Part shown: positions 54,913 through 64,000 of the stretch, one piece after another | Numbering within the stretch: the stretch's first letter is position 1 | Layout: every line of letters starts with the position of its first letter | Source of the DNA: Lelliottia nimipressuralis | GTDB taxonomy: Bacteria > Pseudomonadota > Gammaproteobacteria > Enterobacterales > Enterobacteriaceae | DNA length: 64,000 nt | Direction of reading: 5' to 3' | Assembly: GCF_004402045.1 (NCBI RefSeq) | Contig: NZ_SOMG01000015.1 | Coordinates: 245,078 to 309,077, forward strand | Notes under the pieces: generated by a model | What the model was told of the DNA's origin: nothing | The model's database searches: none | What the model saw: only the letters and a program-made list of their open reading frames with translations | Translations under genes and position numbers: made by a program

Positions 54913-55321
54913 AAAACCTTACTGCCTGTGGATGTGGTGTTGAAAACATTGAGATTTCCGATTCCCCTGACGGGACGATACAGCCGAAAATTTGCTCAAT
55001 TTCAGCGGGAAATGCTCCCGTCCTGGCGTGGAGAAGAATAGTTTTTCGATTTACCACGCAAATACAGTCGGTCTGACAGTATCTGGGGCGCAATTTAAAC
55101 GCTTATAACGTTTAAAGGCAAGGTGGGATCGTAAAACCAGAACAATATGCCAGCATGAAAATACACACCAGCACAATACGCTATTTATAAGAAAAACCCA
55201 TGGCTAATCATGCGAACAAAAAACAGTCAGCCGTATAAAATTCATCCGCGTTTCGCTTGACTGCAAAGCAAACGGGCCAGCAGACGCTGACCCGTGGAAA
55301 GGTAAAATGACACACCTGCTG
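54913..55321 (-). promoter_or_regulatory. brnQ leader and phoR 3' region
   Basis: 409 bp without a supported gene. From right to left on the minus strand: a phoR terminator-like hairpin (ACGGG-CAGC/GCTG-CCCGT, about 55270-55292); an inverted repeat TTTAAACG (55094-55101)/CGTTTAAA (55109-55116), a candidate operator around TATAA; and near the start a 7-bp long-range pair GACGGGA (54970-54976)/TCCCGTC (55016-55022). I see no leucine/valine-rich leader peptide. Confidence 0.45.
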
Positions 55322-56617
55322 TCAGGCGATCTTTTTGGCAATTAATCGTTCCGGGATCACGAAGCTGAAGCGGGTTCCTTTACCCAGCGTACTCTGGATA
55401 TCGAGACGGCTTTCATGGTGATTCACCGCGTGTTTAACAATCGCCAGCCCCAGGCCGCTTCCTCCTGTCTGTCGCGATCGTGCTTTATCTACACGGTAGA
55501 AACGCTCGGTGAGGCGCGGAATATGCTCCGGGGCGATCCCCGGCCCGTTGTCCTCCACGCTAAACTCGGCTCCCGTTGGGGTATGGTGCCAGCGCACCAC
55601 GATGTCCGTCCCTTCCGGCGTATGGTTCACCGCGTTATACACCAGGTTGGAGATGGCGCTGCGCAGTTCATCTTCACTGCCCAGTACCTTCAGCGTGCTG
55701 TCGACCTCAAAGGTCAGGTGATGCTTTTTGTGGCTTAACGTCTGCGCTTCACGCTCCACTACCCGCAGCATCATCGGCACATCGATGGTGTCATTCAGCG
55801 CAAGCGTTGGTGCCGCTTCAATCTTCGAGAGCGTCAGCAGCTGCTTCACCAGGCCTTCCATCCGGTGCGTTTGCTCGCGCATGGTGTGCAGCGCTTTTTC
55901 ACGCGGCGCACCTTCAAGCGTTTGCTCCTGCATCATCTCCAGGTAACCCTGAAGCACGGTCAACGGCGTACGTAATTCGTGGCTGACGTTCGCGAAGAAG
56001 TTGCGACGAGCCCCTTCCAGCTGGTGCATCTGGGTGACATCGCGCGCCACCATCAGCCACTGCTTATCGCTGTAGGGCATCACGCGGATTTCCAGATGGC
56101 GACCATTGTTGAGCTTCAGATTGTGCGGACGGGTAAAATCACGCTTTTTCAGATACAGCGTGAACTCGGGATAACGCAGAAGGTTGAGGATATTCTGGCC
56201 ATTATCGTCCGGCCAGCGCAGGCCCAGCAGCTGTTGCGCAAGGCCGTTACACCAGAAGATGGTCCCTTCTTCGGTGGTGAGAATGACGGCATCCGGCAGC
56301 GATTCCGCGCCGCTGCGAAAACGCTTAATCAGGCTTCCCAGCTCACGGCGGCGCTTTTTATTACGCATCTGCATCTGATGCAGACCGTACAGCAGCGGCT
56401 CCCAGCTGCCGCTTCCCGGCGGCGGCGTCATGCTTCGGTCAACCCACAGCCACCAGGAGAGGCGCAGCAGGTTCCAGAAATGCCAGATCAGCAGCCCGGT
56501 GACCGACGCCAGCAGAAACCACGGCAGGTATCCAAGAAAGGCCCCCAGAATGAAGGCCGGAATACAACATAAGATCAGTTCAAAGACGAGCCTTTTCCAT
56601 GACAGACGTTCCAGCAC
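55322..56617 (-). CDS. phoR: Phosphate regulon sensor kinase PhoR
   Basis: 431 residues, E. coli length. Two N-terminal transmembrane helices (residues 10-50), a PAS-like domain, a HisKA domain with the phosphorylated His213 in [12 protein letters not shown], and an HATPase domain with DNGPGI and GSGLGL. It phosphorylates PhoB in low phosphate. It is 21 bp after phoB. Confidence 0.97.
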   Translation of the reverse strand: MLERLSWKRLVFELILCCIPAFILGAFLGYLPWFLLASVTGLLIWHFWNLLRLSWWLWVDRSMTPPPGSGSWEPLLYGLHQMQMRNKKRRRELGSLIKRFRSGAESLPDAVILTTEEGTIFWCNGLAQQLLGLRWPDDNGQNILNLLRYPEFTLYLKKRDFTRPHNLKLNNGRHLEIRVMPYSDKQWLMVARDVTQMHQLEGARRNFFANVSHELRTPLTVLQGYLEMMQEQTLEGAPREKALHTMREQTHRMEGLVKQLLTLSKIEAAPTLALNDTIDVPMMLRVVEREAQTLSHKKHHLTFEVDSTLKVLGSEDELRSAISNLVYNAVNHTPEGTDIVVRWHHTPTGAEFSVEDNGPGIAPEHIPRLTERFYRVDKARSRQTGGSGLGLAIVKHAVNHHESRLDIQSTLGKGTRFSFVIPERLIAKKIA

Positions 56618-56638
56618 GCGTCACACTCCTGTCATTAT

Positions 56639-57328
56639 TCAGAAACGGGTAGAAAAACGATAACCCGTGCCGCGGACCGTCTGCACCATGCGATCGTGGC
56701 CGCTCAGTTCCAGCGCTTTTCGCAGGCGGCGGATATGGACGTCAACCGTCCGGTCTTCGACATACACGTTAGTTCCCCAGACGTTATTCAGCAACTGCTC
56801 GCGGCTGTAAACGCGCTCCGGGTGGGTCATAAAGAAGTGCAGGAGTTTAAATTCGGTAGGCCCCATGTCGAGAGGATTTTCACCGGTCATCACGCGGTGT
56901 GAGGTGGGGTCAAGGCTGAGTCCCTGCATCTCTATCACCTCTTCCACCGCCATCGGCGAAATACGGCGCATCACGGCTTTAATGCGGGCCACCAGCTCTT
57001 TCGGTGAAAAAGGTTTGGTAATGTAATCATCCGCGCCGGTCTCCAGACCGCGGACGCGATCCTCTTCCTCTCCGCGCGCCGTGAGCATCACCACCGGTAT
57101 GTCGCGGGTCAGCGCTTCACGCTTCAGGTGTTTGATAAACTGCAGTCCGGAACCGCCAGGCAACATCCAGTCCAGCAGAATCAGATCGGGCCAGGGTTCA
57201 TTTAGCTGGTTAACTGCGCTGTCATAATCTTCCGCTTCAACCGGCTGGAAGCCATTTTGCTCGAGCACGAAGCACACCATTTCACGAATTGGAGCTTCAT
57301 CTTCTACGACCAGAATACGTCTCGCCAT
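56639..57328 (-). CDS. phoB: Phosphate regulon response regulator PhoB
   Basis: 229 residues. Receiver domain with acidic pocket Glu9/Asp10 and phospho-acceptor Asp53 (LLDWMLPG), and an OmpR-type winged helix at the C-terminus ([24 protein letters not shown]). It activates genes with Pho boxes. A Pho box lies upstream of this gene, in line with autoregulation. Confidence 0.98.
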   Translation of the reverse strand: MARRILVVEDEAPIREMVCFVLEQNGFQPVEAEDYDSAVNQLNEPWPDLILLDWMLPGGSGLQFIKHLKREALTRDIPVVMLTARGEEEDRVRGLETGADDYITKPFSPKELVARIKAVMRRISPMAVEEVIEMQGLSLDPTSHRVMTGENPLDMGPTEFKLLHFFMTHPERVYSREQLLNNVWGTNVYVEDRTVDVHIRRLRKALELSGHDRMVQTVRGTGYRFSTRF

Positions 57329-57381
57329 ACTTTGCCCTGTCTTATCTTATTTAAGTTACAAGTTTGTAATTCGGCGCCATT

Positions 57382-57401
57382 ATGCGTCAGATTTATGACA
57401 G
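57382..57401 (-). promoter_or_regulatory. Pho box upstream of phoB
   Basis: Minus strand CTGTCATAAATCTGACGCAT consists of two 11-bp-spaced repeats (CTGTCAT and CTGACGC), close to the consensus CTGTCATANANCTGTCAT. It lies about 55 bp upstream of the start with CATAAT as a likely -10 just after it. Confidence 0.88.
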
Positions 57402-57515
57402 ATTTATGAAAAACAGTACCACGTTCGCGGACAAACTGTTGTTTTATTACAGCGGTTATTTTCCCGTCTCTGAAGGTTTATAATCCTGCTTTCTCTTTTT
57501 TGCCACGGATCAGCT

Positions 57516-58721
57516 ATGCGCATACTTCACACCTCGGACTGGCATCTGGGTCAAAATTTTTACAGCAAAAGCCGTGCGGCTGAACATGAAGCGTTCCTGA
57601 GCTGGCTGCTGGAAACGGCCCAGACGCACGAGGTGGACGCGATTATTGTGGCGGGTGACATTTTTGATACCGGCTCTCCCCCCAGCTATGCGCGTGAACT
57701 GTATAACCGCTTCGTGGTGAATTTGCAGCAAACCGGCTGCCATCTGGTGATTGTCGCCGGCAACCATGATTCCGTCGCGACGCTCAATGAATCCCGCGAC
57801 ATCCTGGCATTTCTCAATACCACCGTGGTCGCCAGCGCCGGGCACGCCCCGCAGATCCTGAAAAAACGCGACGGTACGCCGGGAGCGGTGCTGTGCCCCA
57901 TACCGTTTTTACGTCCGCGGGACATCGTGCAAAGCCAGGCAGGGCTGTCGGGTGCAGAAAAGCAGCAACATCTGTTACAGGCCATCACCGACTATTATCA
58001 CCAGCAGCACGCCGAAGCTTGTGCTCTGCGCGGCGACCAGCCGATTCCGGTGATTGCGACCGGGCACCTCACCACCGTCGGAGCCAGTAAAAGTGACGCC
58101 GTCCGCGACATCTATATCGGCACGCTGGACGCCTTTCCGGCGCAAAACTTCCCGCCAGCAGACTATATTGCACTCGGGCATATCCACCGCGCGCAGGTTA
58201 TCGGCGGCTGTGAGCACATCCGCTACTGCGGATCGCCCCTTTCGCTCAGCTTCGATGAAACGGGCAAAGCCAAATCCGTGCATCAGGTGAGCTTCACTGA
58301 GGGCAAACTCAGCGCCGTGGAGACGCTGGAGGTGCCGGTCACCCAGCCGTTGGCGGTGCTAAAAGGCGATCTCGACGCCATTACCGCCCAGCTTGAGCAG
58401 TGGCGCGGCGCGGCGCTTAATCCTCCCGTCTGGCTGGATATCGAAATCACCACCGATGAATACCTGCATGATATGCAGCGAAAAATCCAGGCGCTGACCG
58501 AAGACTTGCCGGTTGAAGTGTTACTGGTACGCCGCAGCCGCGAGCAGCGCGAGAAAATTCTGCTCAGCGCCCAGCGCGAAACCCTCAGCGAGCTGAGGGT
58601 AGAAGAAGTGTTTGAACGCAGGCTCTCGCAGGAGGAGATAGACGACGCGAAGCGCATAAGGCTTAGCGAGCTGTTCACTCATACCCTGCATGCGCTCAAT
58701 GATGAGGATGAAAACGCATGA
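57516..58721 (+). CDS. sbcD: Exonuclease SbcCD subunit D
   Basis: 401 residues. Calcineurin-like (Mre11-type) nuclease with the metal-binding motifs DWHLGQ (residues 8-13), AGDIFD, AGNHDS and, later, TGHL and GHIH. With SbcC it cleaves DNA hairpins and protein-blocked ends. It is divergent from phoB. Its stop overlaps the sbcC start by 4 bp (ATGA). Confidence 0.97.
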   Translation: MRILHTSDWHLGQNFYSKSRAAEHEAFLSWLLETAQTHEVDAIIVAGDIFDTGSPPSYARELYNRFVVNLQQTGCHLVIVAGNHDSVATLNESRDILAFLNTTVVASAGHAPQILKKRDGTPGAVLCPIPFLRPRDIVQSQAGLSGAEKQQHLLQAITDYYHQQHAEACALRGDQPIPVIATGHLTTVGASKSDAVRDIYIGTLDAFPAQNFPPADYIALGHIHRAQVIGGCEHIRYCGSPLSLSFDETGKAKSVHQVSFTEGKLSAVETLEVPVTQPLAVLKGDLDAITAQLEQWRGAALNPPVWLDIEITTDEYLHDMQRKIQALTEDLPVEVLLVRRSREQREKILLSAQRETLSELRVEEVFERRLSQEEIDDAKRIRLSELFTHTLHALNDEDENA

Positions 58722-61700
58722 AAATTTTGAGCCTGCGCCTGAAAAATCTTAACTCCCTCAAGGGCGAGTGGAAAATTGACTTTACCGCTGAGCCCTTTGC
58801 CAGCAACGGGCTATTTGCCATTACCGGCGCGACGGGAGCAGGCAAAACCACCCTGCTCGACGCCATCTGTCTGGCGCTTTATCACGAAACCCCACGCCTG
58901 CAGAAGGTTTCTCAGGCGCAAAACGACCTGATGACGCGCGACACCGCTGAGTGTCTGGCCGAAGTGGAGTTTGAAGTGAAAGGAACTGCCTATCGCGCCT
59001 TCTGGAGCCAGAACCGCGCGCGCAATCAGCCTGACGGGAATCTGCAGGCACCGCGCGTGGAGCTGGCGCGCTGCGAAGATGGCAAAATCCTGGCCGACAA
59101 AGTGACGGATAAGCTGGAGCAAACCGCCGCGCTTACCGGACTGGACTATGGCCGTTTTACCCGCTCCATGCTGCTCTCTCAGGGACAATTTGCCGCCTTC
59201 CTGAATGCCAAACCGAGCGATCGTGCAGAACTGCTGGAAGAGCTGACCGGCACCGAGATCTACGGCCAGATTTCCGCCATGGTATTTGAGAAACACAAGG
59301 CCGCCCGCAGCGTGCTTGAAAAGTGCGAGGCGCAGGCTGCGGGCGTCGTGCTGTTGAGCGAAGAGCAACAGCAGCAGTTACAGCAAAGTTTGCAGGCACT
59401 TACTGACGAAGAGAAAACCCTGCTGGAACAGCAGCAAAGCCAACAGAAAGATTTTCAGTGGCTTACGCGCCATGATGAGCTTGTGCGCGAGCAACAGCGC
59501 GTCACCGCGATGCAACAGCAGGCGCAACAGGCGCTGACGGACGCAGCACCTGAACTGGCAAAACTCCAGCTTGCTCAGCCCGCCGCCCAGCTTCGGCCGC
59601 TTTGGGAGCATCAGCAGGAGCAGACCACGCGCCTGACGCAAACACAGCAGCGAATTATCGAAGTAAATACTCGCTTAAAAGCTAAAACCGCGCTGCGCGC
59701 GCGGATCCGCAACACCGCCCTGCGTAACCACGAGCAGCTTCAGACCGAACTGACCGCGCTGGCGCAGTGGCTGGCGGAGCACGAGCGTTATCGTCTGCTG
59801 GGTCAGGAGATTGCCGGCTGGCGCGCGCAGTTCTCACAGCTTAACCGCGATAAATCGCAGTTAGCCTCGCTTGCTATGAGGATGAGTGAATTACGTAACA
59901 AGCTGGCTGAGATGCCGGAAAATGCGCTGACGCTGACGGCGGATGAGGTCAGCGTCGCCATGGAGCAGCAGTCCCGGTCACGCACGCTGCGCCAGCGGCT
60001 AACGTCGCTGCATGCCCGCTATCAGCCGTTGCAAAAGCGCCTGCGCCAGAGCGGTGAAAGTGTTCAGAAGGCCCAGGCCGATCAAAATAAACTCAACGAA
60101 ACGCTGACGCTGCGCCGCCAGCAGTACAAAGAGAAACACCAGCACTATCTGGACCTGAAGACCCTCTGCGAACGTGAAGCGACGATTAAAGACCTGGAAA
60201 GCTTTCGTTCCCAGCTTGAGGCAGGCAAACCCTGTCCGCTGTGCGGTTCCAGCGAGCACCCCGCGGTGGAGACATACCAGTCGCTTGAACTGACGGATAA
60301 TCAGCGCCGCCGTGATGCCCTGGAGAAAGAGGTCGCCTCACTCAAAGAGGAAGGCCTGCTGGTGCTGGGACAGGTCAACGCCCTCACTCAGCAGATCCAG
60401 CGTGAGACAGACGAAGCGCAGACCCTGGCTCAGGAAGAGCAAGCACTCACTAAAGAGTGGCTGGAAACCTGCACGTCCCTGAATGTCGCGTTGACTATTC
60501 AGGATGATATCGCGCCATGGATGAACGAGCAGGAACATTATGAGCGCCAGCTTTATCAGCTCAGCCAGCGTCTGACCCTGCAAAATCAGCTGAACGAGCA
60601 GGAAGTGCAGGAACGACAGTATCAGCAGCAGCTGACGACCACGCGCCAGGCGCTGGAACACACCCTGCTCTCACTATCGCTTAACGTACCTGAAGACGGC
60701 AACGAAGCCGCCTGGCTACACGCCCGTGAAGCCGAATTCGCACAGTGGCAGGAGAAGCAAACGCAGCACGGCGTGCTTCAGGAACGTATGAATACTCTGA
60801 AGCCGCTGCTTGACGCGCTTCCGGTAACGGACGGTGGAGAAGTCGAACCGGCTATTCCTGATGACTGGCGCGACATCCACGACGAATGCGTGTCGCTACA
60901 AAGCCAGCTTAGCGCACAGCAGCAACAGGAAGCGCTGGAGCGAGAGCGCCTGCTGCAGTCACAGACGCAATTCACCACGGCGCTCTCAGCAAGCTGTTTT
61001 GCCGATCGGGACGCGTTTCTTGCCGCTCTGCTGGATGATGACACCATTCGCCACCTCGAACAGCTGAAACAGTCGCTGGAAAACCAGTTACAGCAGGCCG
61101 CGACTCTGTGTGGACAAGCTAACCAACAGCTGCACTCTCATCTGGCGCTGCGTCCGGAAGGGCTCGACGCCGACGCCGCCACACTGCAAATCCAGCTGCA
61201 ACTGCTGGCGCAACAGCTTCGGGAGAACACCACGCATCAGGGCGAGATCCGTCAGCAGCTTAAGCAGGACAGCGATAACCGACAGCACCAGATGGCGCTG
61301 ATGCAACAAATTGAAGAGGCCGCACGTCAGGCAGACGACTGGGGGTATCTGAACGCGCTTATCGGATCCAGCACCGGTGACAAGTTCCGTAAGTTCGCTC
61401 AGGGGCTGACGCTGGACAATCTTGTCTGGCTCGCCAACCAGCAGCTTAACCGTCTGCACGGGCGCTATCTGTTGCAGCGTAAGGCCAGCGACGCGCTGGA
61501 GCTGGCAGTGGTCGATACCTGGCAGGCAGATGCAGTTCGCGATACCCGTACGCTCTCGGGCGGCGAGAGCTTCCTGGTCAGTCTGGCGCTGGCACTGGCC
61601 CTTTCCGATCTGGTGAGTCATAAGACGCGGATTGATTCCCTGTTCCTGGATGAAGGGTTCGGCACGCTCGACAGTGAAACGCTGGATACCGCGCTGGATG

Positions 61701-61849
61701 CGCTCGACGCGCTGAACGCCACCGGAAAAACCATCGGTGTGATCAGCCACGTTGAGGCGATGAAAGAGCGCATTCCAGTGCAGATCAAAGTGAAGAAAAT
61801 TAACGGGCTGGGGTATAGCAGGCTGGACAGGGAGTTTGCCGTGCAGTAA
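58718..61849 (+). CDS. sbcC: Exonuclease SbcCD subunit C
   Basis: 1043 residues. Rad50-like SMC ATPase: Walker [10 protein letters not shown] (residues 37-45), long coiled-coil arms, zinc-hook CPLC near residues 506-509, ABC signature [15 protein letters not shown] and Walker [13 protein letters not shown] near the C-terminus. It is about the E. coli length. In E. coli araJ follows sbcC; here a BIME and then mak follow. Confidence 0.97.
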   Translation: MKILSLRLKNLNSLKGEWKIDFTAEPFASNGLFAITGATGAGKTTLLDAICLALYHETPRLQKVSQAQNDLMTRDTAECLAEVEFEVKGTAYRAFWSQNRARNQPDGNLQAPRVELARCEDGKILADKVTDKLEQTAALTGLDYGRFTRSMLLSQGQFAAFLNAKPSDRAELLEELTGTEIYGQISAMVFEKHKAARSVLEKCEAQAAGVVLLSEEQQQQLQQSLQALTDEEKTLLEQQQSQQKDFQWLTRHDELVREQQRVTAMQQQAQQALTDAAPELAKLQLAQPAAQLRPLWEHQQEQTTRLTQTQQRIIEVNTRLKAKTALRARIRNTALRNHEQLQTELTALAQWLAEHERYRLLGQEIAGWRAQFSQLNRDKSQLASLAMRMSELRNKLAEMPENALTLTADEVSVAMEQQSRSRTLRQRLTSLHARYQPLQKRLRQSGESVQKAQADQNKLNETLTLRRQQYKEKHQHYLDLKTLCEREATIKDLESFRSQLEAGKPCPLCGSSEHPAVETYQSLELTDNQRRRDALEKEVASLKEEGLLVLGQVNALTQQIQRETDEAQTLAQEEQALTKEWLETCTSLNVALTIQDDIAPWMNEQEHYERQLYQLSQRLTLQNQLNEQEVQERQYQQQLTTTRQALEHTLLSLSLNVPEDGNEAAWLHAREAEFAQWQEKQTQHGVLQERMNTLKPLLDALPVTDGGEVEPAIPDDWRDIHDECVSLQSQLSAQQQQEALERERLLQSQTQFTTALSASCFADRDAFLAALLDDDTIRHLEQLKQSLENQLQQAATLCGQANQQLHSHLALRPEGLDADAATLQIQLQLLAQQLRENTTHQGEIRQQLKQDSDNRQHQMALMQQIEEAARQADDWGYLNALIGSSTGDKFRKFAQGLTLDNLVWLANQQLNRLHGRYLLQRKASDALELAVVDTWQADAVRDTRTLSGGESFLVSLALALALSDLVSHKTRIDSLFLDEGFGTLDSETLDTALDALDALNATGKTIGVISHVEAMKERIPVQIKVKKINGLGYSRLDREFAVQ

Positions 61850-61864
61850 AGGCCACTCCATTCT

Positions 61865-61951
61865 GTAGGCCGGGTAAGGCGTAGCCGCCACCCGGCTTTT
61901 TTATTGCGGCTGCCTGAATTCGCCCGGTGGCGCTTCGCTTACCGGGTCTAC
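61865..61951. repeat. BIME: two REP elements between sbcC and mak
   Basis: REP units at 61865-61896 (GTAGGCCGGGTAAGGCG...) and 61922-61951 (GCCCGGTGGCGCTTCGC...) in inverted orientation. The mak stop codon (61948-61950) lies inside the second unit. This is the site where E. coli carries araJ. Confidence 0.9.
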
Positions 61952-62859
61952 GAATTTACTGGCCACAGCCACGCCGCGCCGCGCACGCCGCTGGAGTCAC
62001 CGTGGACGGCTTTGCGGATCGGGGTTTCACACTCGCCGCCGAAGACCCACTGTTTCATCAGGGTCGGCACTGTGGCGTACAGCCGGTCGACGTTGCTCAT
62101 GCCGCCGCCCAGCACAATCACGTCTGGATCGAGAATATTCACCACGTGTGCCAGAGATTTCGCCAGCCGCATTTCGTAGCGGCTCAGGGCCAGCTCGGCC
62201 ACCGGATCCTGCTCCTCGACCAGACGCATGATCTCGTTGCCCTTGAGCGGCTGGCCGCTCAGACGGTGGTAATCGGTCGCAAAACCGGTGCCGGAGATAA
62301 ACGTCTCAATACAGCCTTGTTTTCCGCAGTAGCACGGCACTTCAGCGCGGTATTTAAGCTCATCCTCATCCATCCACGGCAGCGGGTTATGTCCCCACTC
62401 GCCCGCGGTACCGTTACCGCCGATATGGGCGCGCCCGCCGAACGCCACGCCCGCGCCGCAGCCGGTACCGATGATAACGGCAAACACGGTCTGGGCGCCG
62501 GCGGCTGCGCCATCGATGGCTTCAGAGACCGCCAGGCAATTGGCATCGTTGGCCAGACGCACTTCCCGGTTCAGGCGCGCGCTTAAATCTTTATCAAAAG
62601 GCTGACCGTTGAGCCAGGTCGAGTTGGCGTTTTTAACCACCCCGGTATATGGCGAGATCGACCCCGGGATCCCCATCCCGACGCTGCCGGTTTGCCCTGT
62701 CGCCTGCTCTGCCATCTCAACCAGCCTGGCAATCGTCTCGATAGTCTGGTGATAATCATCGCGCGGCGTCGGCAGACGATGGCGGAACAGCTGTTGCCCC
62801 TGCTCGCTCAGCGCGATGACTTCTGTTTTGGTGCCGCCCAAATCAATCCCAATACGCAC
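61948..62859 (-). CDS. mak: ROK-family fructokinase/mannokinase Mak
   Basis: 303 residues from a GTG start at 62859 with GAGGAG 6 nt upstream; the E. coli gene also begins with GTG. It has the N-terminal ATP-binding motif [10 protein letters not shown] and the ROK signature with the zinc site GHNPLPWM...CYCGKQGC. It phosphorylates fructose and mannose. The last residues (VNS) differ from E. coli because the frame ends in a REP element. Confidence 0.94.
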   Translation of the reverse strand: MRIGIDLGGTKTEVIALSEQGQQLFRHRLPTPRDDYHQTIETIARLVEMAEQATGQTGSVGMGIPGSISPYTGVVKNANSTWLNGQPFDKDLSARLNREVRLANDANCLAVSEAIDGAAAGAQTVFAVIIGTGCGAGVAFGGRAHIGGNGTAGEWGHNPLPWMDEDELKYRAEVPCYCGKQGCIETFISGTGFATDYHRLSGQPLKGNEIMRLVEEQDPVAELALSRYEMRLAKSLAHVVNILDPDVIVLGGGMSNVDRLYATVPTLMKQWVFGGECETPIRKAVHGDSSGVRGAAWLWPVNS

Positions 62860-62982
62860 AAGACTCTCCTCATTATTTTGATTATCAACAGAGTAGAAGC
62901 ACGCTTCCCGATTAGCAATGCAAGCGATGCGACAATTCGTTATCATGCCCGCTGATTTAACGACAAGGCCGTGGAAATTATC

Positions 62983-63897
62983 ATGCTGTGGTTCAAAAAT
63001 TTGATGGTTTACCGTCTCAGCCGCGACGTTTCGCTGCGTGCAGAAGAGATGGAAAAACAGTTAGCCGCTTATACCTTTTCCCCATGCGGTAGCCAGGATA
63101 TGGCAAAAACCGGTTGGGTTCCTCCAATGGGTTCACAAAGCGATGCACTGACCCACGCCAGTAGCACGGGTCAAATCATCGTCTGCGCCCGCAAAGAAGA
63201 GAAAATACTGCCCACGCCGGTAGTTAAGCAGGCGCTCGAAGCGAAAATTTTCAAGCTGGAAGCCGAGCAGGGCCGCAAGCTGAAAAAAACCGAAAAAGAT
63301 TCGCTGAAAGACGAAGTTCTGCATTCCCTGCTGCCGCGCGCCTTCAGCCGCTTTAGCCAGACCATGATGTGGATCGATACCGTTAACGGGCTGATCATGG
63401 TGGACTGCGCCAGTGCTAAAAAAGCGGAAGATACGCTTGCCCTGCTGCGCAAAAGTATCGGCTCTTTACCGGTCGTTCCGCTGGCACTGGAAACGCCAAT
63501 CGAGTTGACGCTGACCGAATGGGTACGCAGCGGTGCTGCGGCACAAGGTTTCCAGATCCTTGATGAGGCCGAACTGAAAGCGTTGCTGGAAGATGGCGGC
63601 GTGATCCGTGCGAAAAAACAGGATCTGGTGAGCGACGAGATCGCGGTACACATCGAAGCGGGCAAAGTGGTCACCAAACTGGCTCTCGACTGGCAGCAGC
63701 GCATTCAGTTCGTGATGTGCGACGACGGCTCCGTGAAACGTCTGAAGTTCTGCGACGAGCTGCGCGATCAGAACGAAGATATCGACAGAGAAGACTACGC
63801 TCAGCGCTTTGACGCGGACTTCATCCTGATGACCGGAGAGCTGGCTGCGTTGATTCAGAATCTGGTGGAAGGTCTCGGCGGCGAAGCGCAGAGATAA
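62983..63897 (+). CDS. rdgC: Recombination-associated protein RdgC
   Basis: 304 residues from ATG 62983 ([19 protein letters not shown]); a GTG at 62971 is also in frame. It is the ring-shaped dimeric DNA-binding protein that inhibits RecA filament loading, recognised along its full length (GEQ-type segments such as [19 protein letters not shown] and [23 protein letters not shown]). It ends just before the insertion-sequence edge and remains intact. Confidence 0.95.
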   Translation: MLWFKNLMVYRLSRDVSLRAEEMEKQLAAYTFSPCGSQDMAKTGWVPPMGSQSDALTHASSTGQIIVCARKEEKILPTPVVKQALEAKIFKLEAEQGRKLKKTEKDSLKDEVLHSLLPRAFSRFSQTMMWIDTVNGLIMVDCASAKKAEDTLALLRKSIGSLPVVPLALETPIELTLTEWVRSGAAAQGFQILDEAELKALLEDGGVIRAKKQDLVSDEIAVHIEAGKVVTKLALDWQQRIQFVMCDDGSVKRLKFCDELRDQNEDIDREDYAQRFDADFILMTGELAALIQNLVEGLGGEAQR

Positions 63898-63900
63898 TTT

Positions 63901-63923
63901 CCCCTCACCCTGACCCTCTCCCC
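63901..63923. repeat. 5' half of an enterobacterial intergenic hairpin repeat, split by an insertion
   Basis: CCCTCACCCTGACCCTCTCCC is the left arm of a common intergenic repeat that normally continues into GGGGAGAGGG. Here the right arm is not seen before the window ends, because the insertion-sequence edge begins within or just after the CCCC. Confidence 0.6.
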
Positions 63924-64000
63924 TGTACGGTCCGGGGACATAGTGAACACTTGTTCGGGGACATGGTAGACACTTACAACTAAGGCATAAGAACCCGTTT
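63924..64000. mobile_element. Probable left end of an insertion sequence (IS481/IS3-like), continuing past the window
   Basis: The boundary starts at TGTACGGTCC and contains two imperfect 23-bp tandem direct repeats, GGGGACATAGTGAACACTT (63934) and GGGGACATGGTAGACACTT (63957). A TG start and subterminal repeats of this sort are typical of transposase-binding ends; IS481-family elements begin TGT. No transposase frame fits within the 77 bases present. Confidence 0.55.

Noticed and set aside
54887..55093. 68-codon minus-strand frame entering brnQ from upstream, considered as a leader peptide
   Set aside because: It is not enriched in leucine, isoleucine or valine codons and has no terminator/antiterminator pair clearly linked to it.

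Overview
The window is a chromosomal segment of an Enterobacteriaceae bacterium, most likely Enterobacter or a close relative such as Lelliottia or Leclercia. Nearly every gene has an obvious Escherichia coli counterpart of the same length, in the order rdgC-mak-sbcCD-phoBR-brnQ-proY-malZ-acpH-queA-tgt-yajC-secDF-tsx-yajI-nrdR-ribDH-nusB-thiL-yajO-dxs-ispA-xseB-thiI-yajL-panE-yajQ-yajR-cyoEDCBA-ampG-yajG-bolA-tig-clpPX-lon-hupB-ppiD-ybaV-fadM-queC-ybaE-cof, read here from right to left. The genus call is an inference from gene content and remembered protein sequences; no database was searched.

Layout. 1-5.3 kb: the 3' part of a PLP-dependent cysteine-metabolising enzyme, cof, ybaE, queC, an inserted type II toxin-antitoxin pair, and fadM with a FadR-type operator. 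5.4-15.3 kb: protein quality control and nucleoid genes (ybaV, ppiD, hupB, lon, clpX, clpP, tig, bolA), with heat-shock (sigma-32) promoters visible before lon and clpP. 15.5-24.4 kb: yajG, ampG, the cyoABCDE cytochrome bo3 operon and yajR. 24.4-36 kb: yajQ, panE-yajL, thiI, the isoprenoid and thiamine genes xseB-ispA-dxs, yajO, and the riboflavin operon nrdR-ribD-ribH-nusB followed by thiL. 36-45.3 kb: yajI, tsx, a WYL regulator with a glyoxalase-fold gene, the yajC-secD-secF translocase genes, tgt, queA and acpH. 45.4-64 kb: a 2-Cys peroxiredoxin with an OxyR-like site, a DUF3999/DUF2339 membrane pair, malZ, proY, brnQ, phoBR, sbcDC, mak, rdgC, and the edge of an insertion sequence.

Departures from the E. 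coli layout are the informative part. pgpA is missing from the 3' end of thiL and araJ is missing between sbcC and mak; a REP/BIME repeat lies at each site. yajD is replaced by the WYL-regulator/glyoxalase pair, which has its own triple operator. A toxin-antitoxin pair sits between queC and fadM. The peroxiredoxin and the DUF3999/DUF2339 pair occupy the malZ-acpH gap. The insertion sequence at the right edge interrupts a repeat-like hairpin after rdgC.

I found no CRISPR array, tRNA, rRNA, prophage or large mobile island. The least characterised content is the DUF2339/DUF3999 pair and the inserted toxin-antitoxin pair; most of the rest is ordinary core genome, and I do not claim a new system beyond these candidates.
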